Assembly: GCA_022615465.1 (NCBI GenBank)
Contig: JAKEGR010000063.1
Location: 1 to 9,263, forward strand
Direction of reading: 5' to 3'
Origin: Planctomycetota bacterium
GTDB taxonomy: Bacteria; Planctomycetota; Planctomycetia; Pirellulales; Lacipirellulaceae
Length of the DNA: 9,263 nt
Position numbers and translations under genes: made by a program. Positions 1 to 6,656 of the stretch are shown here, in pieces. Under the pieces are notes generated by a model. That model was given only the letters and a program-made list of their open reading frames with translations. It ran no database searches and had not been told where the DNA came from. The first letter of the stretch is position 1. Each line of letters begins with the position of its first letter.

Positions 1-2
1 AT

Positions 3-1811
3 TGGCCGACCGGACTCGGCTTCGAATACTGGTATGGCTTTCACGGCGGGGAAACCAGCCAGTGGGAGCCGCAGCTTTTCCGCAATGAGATGCCGGTCGA
101 AGCCGGCAAGCGACCCGAGCAGGGCTATCACCTAACAGAGGATCTCGTTGACGACGCAATTGTCTGGATGAATCGCCAGGAATCCATAGCGCCAGAGAAG
201 CCGTTCTTCGCTTACTTCGCGACCGGTGCCGCGCACGCCCCGCTCCATGTTCCGCAGGAATGGGCCGACAAGTTCAAGGGGCAGTTCGATCAAGGCTGGG
301 ACAAGGTACGGGAGGAAACGCTCGCGCGGCAAAAGAAACTCGGCCTCGTGCCCGCCGATACCAAGCTCACGCCGCGACCCAAGGAACTTCAGGCTTGGGA
401 CTCGCTCTCGGCGGATGCCAGGAAGTTGTATGCGAGGCACCAGGAAGTCTTCGCCGGATTTGTTGCCCACACGGACTATCACATCGGCCGGCTGCTCGAT
501 GCCGTCGCCGCGCTTCCCGACGCCGAGAACACGCTCATCATTTACATCGCCGGGGACAACGGCCCCAGCGCCGAAGGCAGCGTGACGGGCACGCTCAACA
601 ACATGATGACCCAGAATGGCGTGCCCGACACGGTGGAATCGCAACTCAAGAAGCTCAACGAACTCGGCGGCCCGTTGCACGAAAACCATTACCCGGTCGG
701 CTGGGCCTGGGCGGGATCGTCGCCGTTCCAATGGATGAAACGCGTGCCCTCCCATTTCGGCGGCACCCGCAACGGCATGGTGGTTTCCTGGCCGAAAAAG
801 ATCGCGGACAAGGGCGGCATCCGCACGCAGTTCCACCACGTCATTGACGTCGCGCCGACCCTCTACGCCGCCGCAGGCGTGACTCCGCCAAAAGCAGTGA
901 ACGGCATCGCGCAGATTCCGTTGGCGGGTGTGGATATGACCTACACCTTCGCGGATGCCAAAGCGCCGGGCACCCGCACGACGCAGTATTTCGAGACCGG
1001 CGGACACCGAGCGATCTATCAAAACGGCTGGGTCGCCGCATCCTTCCACGGCGTGCCGTGGGCGCTGACCGGTTCGATTGGTTTCGAGAATAACAAGTGG
1101 GAACTCTACAACATCGAGGAGGATTTCTCGCAGGCGGTTGATCTGGCGGCACAACAACCGGAGAAGCTGAAAGAACTTCAAGCAGTGTTCGATCAGGAGG
1201 CGAAGAACTTTGGCGTCTATCCGCTCGACGACCGCTTTGCCGAGCGCGGCGTGAATTCCGACCGACCGTCGGTGGTGAAGGGCCGCACTGACTTTCGCTA
1301 CAGCGCCGGCACCACGCGCATTCCCGAGGGCAGCGCGCCGCCGATCTACCAGCGCGGCCACACCATCACCGCGCGAGTCGTGGTTCCCGAAAGGGGAGCG
1401 GAGGGTGTGATCCTGGCCGAGGGTGGCAGTTCGGGCGGTTACACGCTGTTCGTTCAGGACGGCAAGGCGCACTATGAATACAACTTTTTCGGCAAGGCGA
1501 TCTACCGGGTGAGCTCTGCCGACAAACTGCCTGCGGGTGAGGTGGAGATCGTGCTCGATTACGAGCAGAAGCCATTCAAGCGCTTCGTCGAGACGACAGG
1601 CGGGCCAGCCACGCTCCGCATCAATGGCAAGGCAGTCGGCTCAGGCATGATCGAAAATGCCGTGATCGGCCGCTTCTCCGCCACGGAAACCCTCGACATC
1701 GGTATGGATCTCGGCGCGACCGTTTCCCGTGCCTACCACGACAAAGCACCGTTCGCCTTCACCGGCACGATCAAGGATGTCAGCATCCAGTTAAAGGAGG
1801 TCCAACAATGA
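3..1811 (+). CDS. Secreted arylsulfatase, AtsA/AtsD-like (5'-truncated by window edge)
   Basis: Formylglycine sulfatase (alkaline-phosphatase superfamily) hydrolysing sulfate esters, probably outside the cytoplasm. The frame is open from base 3, upstream of the first visible ATG (position 90), and bases 3-89 already encode conserved sulfatase sequence (WPTGLGFEYWYGF, GGETSQWEP). The gene therefore begins outside the window, and ATG-90 is not its start. Aligned by eye with the third gene, about 183 residues are missing, including the signal peptide, the metal-binding Asp pair, the CxxxR signature and the GKWH motif. Remaining catalytic residues are visible: His at 234-236 (AHAPLH), the metal-binding Asp-Asn at 555-560 (GDNG), and Lys at 738-740 (PFQWMK). 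A beta-rich C-terminal domain follows from about base 1350 (GAEGVILAEGG, SGGYTLF), ending in an FTGTIKDVSI strand. The stop overlaps the start of the next sulfatase (ATGA), so translational coupling is likely. It shares HFGGTRN with the third copy, but also a stretch around 288-307 with the second. Family assignment is firm; the substrate is not predictable. Confidence 0.93.
   Translation, partial: WPTGLGFEYWYGFHGGETSQWEPQLFRNEMPVEAGKRPEQGYHLTEDLVDDAIVWMNRQESIAPEKPFFAYFATGAAHAPLHVPQEWADKFKGQFDQGWDKVREETLARQKKLGLVPADTKLTPRPKELQAWDSLSADARKLYARHQEVFAGFVAHTDYHIGRLLDAVAALPDAENTLIIYIAGDNGPSAEGSVTGTLNNMMTQNGVPDTVESQLKKLNELGGPLHENHYPVGWAWAGSSPFQWMKRVPSHFGGTRNGMVVSWPKKIADKGGIRTQFHHVIDVAPTLYAAAGVTPPKAVNGIAQIPLAGVDMTYTFADAKAPGTRTTQYFETGGHRAIYQNGWVAASFHGVPWALTGSIGFENNKWELYNIEEDFSQAVDLAAQQPEKLKELQAVFDQEAKNFGVYPLDDRFAERGVNSDRPSVVKGRTDFRYSAGTTRIPEGSAPPIYQRGHTITARVVVPERGAEGVILAEGGSSGGYTLFVQDGKAHYEYNFFGKAIYRVSSADKLPAGEVEIVLDYEQKPFKRFVETTGGPATLRINGKAVGSGMIENAVIGRFSATETLDIGMDLGATVSRAYHDKAPFAFTGTIKDVSIQLKEVQQ
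1793..1800 (+). promoter_or_regulatory. Strong ribosome binding site of the second sulfatase
   Basis: AAAGGAGG, a near-perfect anti-16S match, lies 7 nt before the ATG at 1808. It sits inside the last codons of the first sulfatase. It fixes the start of the second gene and, with the 4-base ATGA overlap, supports coupled translation. Confidence 0.85.
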
Positions 1812-4132
1812 AAGCCAGATCACTCATCATCTTCGCTGTGCTACTTGTCCCGGCAGCCTCTTTGCAGGCGCAGGACCGCACGGTTCTGCCGCCGCCCACG
1901 CCGGAGTTCAAAGGCAAGATCGGTGAGACCTATAAGGACTCCACCCCCGACTTCTCGCCGGCCCTCCCGCTGAGCGCTCCCAAGGGCGCGCCGAATGTTT
2001 TGATCGTCGTGCTCGATGACGTCGGCTTTGGTCAACTCGGTTGCTACGGTGGGCCGATTGGAACTCCGAACATTGACAAGCTCGCGGCGGGTGGGTTGCG
2101 CTATAACAACTTTCACACCACGGCGCTCTGCTCGCCCTCGCGCGCTGCGTTGTTGACGGGTCGCAACCATCACGCCATCAGCATGGCCGCGATTACCGAG
2201 GCGGCCACCGGTTTTCCAGGCAACTACGGCTCCATCCCGAAGAGTGCTGCCACCATCGCTGAGGTTCTCAAGCAGAATGGCTACAACACGATGGCCCTCG
2301 GCAAGTGGCACCTCACACCCTACACCGCCTATACCGCCGCCGGGCCGTTCGACCGCTGGCCACTTGGGATGGGCTTTGAGAAATACTACGGCTTCCTCGG
2401 TGGCGAGACTGACCAGTGGGCACCGCTGCTCATTCAAGACAACACGATGATCGAGACGCCGAGGCGGCCCGGCTATCATCTCACCACCGATCTCGTCGAT
2501 CACACCATCGCCTATATCCGCGATCTCCAGCAGACCAGCACTGGCCGGCCGTTTTTCACCTATCTCGCTCTCGGGGCCTGCCACGCGCCATTGCACGCGC
2601 CGAAGGAATACATCGAAAAGTATAAGGGCAAGTTTGATCAAGGCTGGGACAAGGTGCGCGAGGAAACATTCGTGCGGCAGAAGACGCTGGGCATCATGCC
2701 TCCGGACGCCAAGCTGCCGCCGTCGAATCCGGGCATCCAGCCATGGGTCGAGTTGAACGACAACCAGCGCAAGGTCTATACAAAGTTGCAGGAAGTGTTC
2801 GCGGGTTTCCTCGACCATGCCGATCATCAACTGGGGCGGCTCCTGACCGCGCTCGACAACCTGGGTATCCGAGACAACACACTCGTCATCGTCGTCTCCG
2901 ACAACGGAGCCTCTCAGGAAGGATTACGGGACGGCACGTTGAACACCGACCGCTTCCGGAATTACTTCCCAGACACCGTCGATGAAATGGTCAAGAACCT
3001 CGACGCGGCCGGCAGCGCCTCGACCGATCCCCATTATCCGATGGGCTGGGGCATGGCCGGCAACGCGCCATTCAAGCGATGGAAGCAGGATACCCACGCC
3101 GGCGGCAACACCGACCCGTTCATCGTGTCCTGGCCGGCGAAGATCAAGGAGCACGGCGCCATCCGCAGTCAATACCATCACCTCGTTGATGTCGTCCCAA
3201 CGTTGCTCGAAGTCACCGGCTTACCGGTGCCGACGTCCGTCAACGGCGTGAAACAACAACCCATGCCCGGAGTGAGCATGGCCTACACCTTCGCCGACGG
3301 CAGCGCCAAGACTCGCAAGCAATCGCAATATTATGAGATGCTTGGCAGCCGGGCCATTTGGGCCGATGGCTGGAAGGCGGTGACCTGGCACAAGAAGGAC
3401 TCGGATTATGGCGACGACAAATGGGAACTCTATCACACTGACGAAGATCCCTCCGAGTTCACCGACCTCGCGGCAAAGAAGCCGGAGAAGCTGGCAGAGT
3501 TGATGAAACTGTGGCGCGAAGAGGCCGGGAAAAATGGCGTCTTTCCGCTGGACGACCGCCGTTACGAACGTGTCGCCGATCCGACCCGGCCAGTCGCCGC
3601 GTTGCCGAAGGACGAATACACTTACTATCACGGCGCCTCGATTGTTCACCCGCTCGCCGCGCCGCAACTGCTCGGCGTGGAGCACACGATCACGGCTCAC
3701 GTCACCATTCCTCAAAAGGGAGCCGAAGGCGTTCTCGCCTGCACCGGCGGCGAGTTCGGCGGCTGGAGTTTGTTCCTGAAGAACGGCAACCTTCACTACG
3801 TCCACAACTACCTCAAACTCGTGGAAGCCGATGTCGTCTCGCCCGACGTGATCCCCGCTGGCAAACACACCCTCAGCGCGCACTTCACGCCGACCCAAAA
3901 GAACCTCAAACCGGACTACTTCCTCGGTGACCTCGTGCTGTCGGTGGATGGCAAGAAAGTCGCCGAAAAAAAGGGCATCAAGATGGCGGGCCAATACAGC
4001 TCCGTCACCGGCTACGGACTTCTATTCGGTCGCAACACCGGCACGCCCGTCAGCCACCAGTATGAAGCGCCCTTCACATTCTCTGGTGAGTTGGCGAAGG
4101 TGACCATCAGGGTTGGTCCACCGCTCAAGTGA
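1808..4132 (+). CDS. Secreted arylsulfatase, AtsA/AtsD-like (middle copy)
   Basis: Complete 774-residue Cys-type sulfatase hydrolysing sulfate esters after conversion of its active-site Cys to formylglycine. Residues 1-21 form a signal peptide (Lys/Arg n-region, hydrophobic core, likely cleavage after A21), so the enzyme is exported. By comparison with P. aeruginosa AtsA, the active site is complete: D70 D71 and D365 N366 for the divalent metal, C108 and R112 in CSPSRAALLTG, K166 and H168 in GKWH, H259 in CHAPLH, and K426 in PFKRWK. The catalytic domain covers roughly residues 60-590, and a beta-rich C-terminal domain about 620-774. Total length suits the roughly 780-residue AtsD-like group and is longer than the 536-residue Pseudomonas AtsA. 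The start is set by the AAAGGAGG site and the signal peptide. It is the most divergent of the three copies: the loop after K426 reads THAGGNTDPF instead of HFGGTRN, and the C-terminal domain lacks the VGxDLG segment. Family is certain; substrate unknown. Confidence 0.96.
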   Translation: MKARSLIIFAVLLVPAASLQAQDRTVLPPPTPEFKGKIGETYKDSTPDFSPALPLSAPKGAPNVLIVVLDDVGFGQLGCYGGPIGTPNIDKLAAGGLRYNNFHTTALCSPSRAALLTGRNHHAISMAAITEAATGFPGNYGSIPKSAATIAEVLKQNGYNTMALGKWHLTPYTAYTAAGPFDRWPLGMGFEKYYGFLGGETDQWAPLLIQDNTMIETPRRPGYHLTTDLVDHTIAYIRDLQQTSTGRPFFTYLALGACHAPLHAPKEYIEKYKGKFDQGWDKVREETFVRQKTLGIMPPDAKLPPSNPGIQPWVELNDNQRKVYTKLQEVFAGFLDHADHQLGRLLTALDNLGIRDNTLVIVVSDNGASQEGLRDGTLNTDRFRNYFPDTVDEMVKNLDAAGSASTDPHYPMGWGMAGNAPFKRWKQDTHAGGNTDPFIVSWPAKIKEHGAIRSQYHHLVDVVPTLLEVTGLPVPTSVNGVKQQPMPGVSMAYTFADGSAKTRKQSQYYEMLGSRAIWADGWKAVTWHKKDSDYGDDKWELYHTDEDPSEFTDLAAKKPEKLAELMKLWREEAGKNGVFPLDDRRYERVADPTRPVAALPKDEYTYYHGASIVHPLAAPQLLGVEHTITAHVTIPQKGAEGVLACTGGEFGGWSLFLKNGNLHYVHNYLKLVEADVVSPDVIPAGKHTLSAHFTPTQKNLKPDYFLGDLVLSVDGKKVAEKKGIKMAGQYSSVTGYGLLFGRNTGTPVSHQYEAPFTFSGELAKVTIRVGPPLK

Positions 4133-4146
4133 CGAATGGAGATAAC

Positions 4147-4163
4147 TTCCATTCCAATTCCAA
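4147..4163 (+). repeat. Short imperfect tandem TTCCA(A) repeat in the intergenic gap
   Basis: TTCCA, TTCCAA and TTCCAA follow one another between the second and third sulfatases. The stretch would encode a non-conserved SIPIPT peptide if translation began at ATG-4136. No function is apparent; it mainly suggests that the gap is leader rather than coding sequence. Confidence 0.4.
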
Positions 4164-4167
4164 CATC

Positions 4168-4171
4168 AAGG
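4168..4171 (+). promoter_or_regulatory. Weak ribosome binding site of the third sulfatase
   Basis: AAGG, 6 nt before ATG-4178. It is much weaker than the site of the second gene, but better placed than anything before the alternative ATG at 4136. Together with the signal peptide that begins at 4178, it favours the downstream start. Confidence 0.5.
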
Positions 4172-4177
4172 TCTCCC

Positions 4178-6529
4178 ATGAAATCAACCAAACTCCTCTC
4201 CACCCTCGGCCTCGCGCTGGGCGCAGTGTTCGCGCCCTTTGCCGGCGCGCAGGAAATCTTGCCGTTTCCGCCCACGCCGTCCGCCAGCGTCGCCGGGCCG
4301 ACGTTGCAGGAATCCACGATGAAATGGCGGAAGGAGCCGGATCGCCTCAAGCCAGACGCCCCCAACGTCTTGATCGTGCTGATCGACGACGTCGGCTTTG
4401 GTGTCGCCGACACCTTTGGCGGCGAGGCACACACACCCACGCTCACCCGCCTGGCCAATGAAGGCATCTTCTACAACACCTTCTGCACCACGTCGATCTG
4501 CTCACCCACGCGCGCGGCGATCCTGACCGGACGCAACCACCACCGCGTCGGCAACGGCACCATCGCCGAGCGGGCGTCCGACTTCGACGGCTACACGGGG
4601 ATTATCCCCAAGACGTCCGCCACGATTGCCGAGGTGCTGCACCACTACGGCTACAAGTCCGCGGCGTTCGGCAAGTGGCACAACACGCCCGCCAACCAGA
4701 CCACCGCGATGGGGCCGTTCGACCGCTGGCCGATCGGCCACGGGTTCGACTACTTCTACGGCTTCATGGCCGGCGAAACTTCGCAGTGGGAACCCCGGCT
4801 GTACGAGAACTTCAACGCGGTCGAGCCGCCACACGATGAGAAGTATCACCTCACCGAGGATATGGTCGAGAAGGGTCTTGCCTGGGTGAAGCGGCACCAG
4901 GCCTTCTCGCCCGACAAACCGTTCCTAATGTATTGGGCGCCCGGGGCCGTGCATGGTCCACACCACATCTTCCCGGAATGGGCCGACAAGTACAAAGGCA
5001 AGTTTGACGACGGTTGGGACAAGTACCGCGAGCGCGTATTCGCCCGCGAAAAGCAACTCGGCGTGATTCCCAAGGAAGCGAAACTGACGCCGCGGGATTC
5101 CACGATGGCCTCGTGGGACAGCATTCCCGATGCGGAACGGGCGTTTCAGCGCCGGTTGATGGAGGTGTACGCAGGGTTCGTCGAACACACCGACGCCCAG
5201 GTTGGCAAGCTGGTCGATGGATTGGAGCAACTCGGCGTTCGCGACAACACCATCATTCTCTACATCTGGGGTGACAACGGTTCGAGCGCCGAAGGACAGA
5301 AGGGAAGCGTCAGCGAACTACTGGCCCAGAACAATATCCCGAACACGATTCAGCAGCAGCTTGCGGCGCTGGAAAGCCTTGGCGGACTGGATGTGCTCGG
5401 CGGCCCCAAGGCCGATAACATGTACCACGCCGGCTGGGCGTGGGCCGGCAGCACGCCGTTCCGGTCCACCAAGCTCGTCGCAGCACACTTCGGCGGCACC
5501 CGCAATCCGATGGTGATTTCCTGGCCGAAGGGGATCAAGCCGGACAAGACCCCGCGGTCGCAGTTTCACCACGTCAACGACATTGTGCCGACGCTGTACG
5601 AGGTGATCGGCATCGAGCACCCCGAGGAAGTGGATGGGTTTAAGCAGGATCCGATGGACGGTGTGAGCATGGTCTACACCTTTGCCGACGCCAAAGCCCC
5701 GGGCCGGAAGCAAACGCAGTACTTTGAAAATAATGGCAGCCGCGGCATCTACCACAACGGCTGGTTCGCTTGTGCCTTCGGCCCGTTCATCCCTTGGGAC
5801 ACGCCGGGGTCGACCGCTCGCCTGAAGAACTGGGATGCGAAGAACGACCTGTGGGAACTCTACGACCTGACCAAGGACTTCTCGCAAGCCGACGACCTCG
5901 CTGCGAAGGAGCCCCAGCGGCTGGCGAAGATGAAGGAACTATTCCTGGCCGAGGCGAAAGCGAACAAGGTGCTGCCCATCGGCGGCGGACTATGGACGCG
6001 ATTTCATCCGGAAGACGCGATCACCAGCCCGTACACGTCCTGGCGATTCGACGCGACCACAACCCGGATGCCGGAGTTCACCGCACCGGGCCTCGGCAAG
6101 AAGAGTAATCACGTCGCAATCGACGTCAAAGTCGGCCCCGACGCATCCGGCGTGCTGTACGCCCTCGGCGGCGCGTCCGGCGGGCTTGCCCTCTACATGG
6201 ATAAGGGGCAGTTGGTGTACGAGTACAACATGCTTATCATCGAGCGAACCGTTGCGAGGAGCAAAGGCGACATTGCACCCGGGAAGCACAGGGTCGAAGT
6301 GGACACCACGATCGCAAAGCCTGGTGCGCCTGCGGAAGTCGTTCTCGCCGTGGACGGGAAGGAAGTCGCCAGGACGACGGTAAAACGCACCGTGCCTGCC
6401 GCCTTCACGGCCAGCGAGACGTTCGACGTGGGCGTCGACCTCGGCTCGCCCGTCTCACTCGACTACTTCGACCGCGCGCCGTTCGAGTTCAACGGTCAGA
6501 TAGAAACGGTCGATATCTCGCTCAAGTAG
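4178..6529 (+). CDS. Secreted arylsulfatase, AtsA/AtsD-like (third copy)
   Basis: Complete 783-residue Cys-type sulfatase of the same family as the two preceding genes. The chosen ATG gives a textbook signal peptide (MKSTK n-region, Leu/Ala core, cleavage after A24 in AGA-Q). The upstream in-frame ATG at 4136 would add 14 polar residues ahead of it and has no good ribosome site. Active-site residues are complete by comparison with P. aeruginosa AtsA: D70 D71, C108 and R112 (CSPTRAAILTG), K166 and H168 (GKWH), H259 (VHGPHH), D366 N367 (GDNG), and K432 (PFRSTK). The catalytic core spans about residues 60-600. A beta-rich C-terminal domain spans about 645-783, with GVLYALGGASGG, a Tyr-rich strand near 680 and FDVGVDLGSPVS near 749-760. 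It follows the second gene by 45 nt without an evident promoter or terminator between them, so it is probably in the same transcript. Maturation needs a formylglycine-generating enzyme, not encoded here. Substrate is unknown; a sulfated polysaccharide or an aryl/alkyl sulfate is plausible. Confidence 0.96.
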   Translation: MKSTKLLSTLGLALGAVFAPFAGAQEILPFPPTPSASVAGPTLQESTMKWRKEPDRLKPDAPNVLIVLIDDVGFGVADTFGGEAHTPTLTRLANEGIFYNTFCTTSICSPTRAAILTGRNHHRVGNGTIAERASDFDGYTGIIPKTSATIAEVLHHYGYKSAAFGKWHNTPANQTTAMGPFDRWPIGHGFDYFYGFMAGETSQWEPRLYENFNAVEPPHDEKYHLTEDMVEKGLAWVKRHQAFSPDKPFLMYWAPGAVHGPHHIFPEWADKYKGKFDDGWDKYRERVFAREKQLGVIPKEAKLTPRDSTMASWDSIPDAERAFQRRLMEVYAGFVEHTDAQVGKLVDGLEQLGVRDNTIILYIWGDNGSSAEGQKGSVSELLAQNNIPNTIQQQLAALESLGGLDVLGGPKADNMYHAGWAWAGSTPFRSTKLVAAHFGGTRNPMVISWPKGIKPDKTPRSQFHHVNDIVPTLYEVIGIEHPEEVDGFKQDPMDGVSMVYTFADAKAPGRKQTQYFENNGSRGIYHNGWFACAFGPFIPWDTPGSTARLKNWDAKNDLWELYDLTKDFSQADDLAAKEPQRLAKMKELFLAEAKANKVLPIGGGLWTRFHPEDAITSPYTSWRFDATTTRMPEFTAPGLGKKSNHVAIDVKVGPDASGVLYALGGASGGLALYMDKGQLVYEYNMLIIERTVARSKGDIAPGKHRVEVDTTIAKPGAPAEVVLAVDGKEVARTTVKRTVPAAFTASETFDVGVDLGSPVSLDYFDRAPFEFNGQIETVDISLK

Positions 6530-6656
6530 CCTTTGGCATTGGCTATCGGCTGCTGGCAAATCCGCGTAACGCCTCTGCCCGCCGAAGAATACCGCCTGTG
6601 CCAAGAGGCGAGCGATTGCCGACGTCCCAACGTGGCCGCAGTGCAACAGCGCGGCC
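6530..6656. other. Convergent intergenic gap between sulfatase and protease genes
   Basis: This 127-base gap separates the converging ends of the third sulfatase and the S41 protease. It holds two inverted repeats: TAGCC/GGCTA (6527-6531 with 6541-6545, which includes the sulfatase stop codon) and CGCCTCT/AGAGGCG (6570-6576 with 6604-6610, 27-nt loop). Neither is followed by a T-run in either direction, so an intrinsic terminator cannot be called. No ORF of note is present. Confidence 0.5.

Noticed and set aside
90..92. ATG at 90 as the start of the first sulfatase
   Set aside because: Conserved sulfatase sequence continues in frame upstream to base 3, and the product from ATG-90 would lack the signal peptide and the catalytic cysteine. 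The gene simply enters from outside the window.
132..1472. A 446-codon open frame antisense to the first sulfatase
   Set aside because: Its codons are exactly aligned with the sense codons, so its stops correspond to sense TTA, CTA and TCA, which GC-rich genes rarely use. The sense strand carries clear sulfatase motifs; the antisense product has none.
1841..2830. A 329-codon antisense frame over the second sulfatase, with a similar one at 3221-3994
   Set aside because: Same codon-aligned artefact of rare TTA/CTA/TCA; Arg/Val/Gly-rich translation without motifs.
5318..5887. A 189-codon antisense frame over the third sulfatase
   Set aside because: Codon-aligned shadow of the sulfatase; no ribosome site or recognisable domain.
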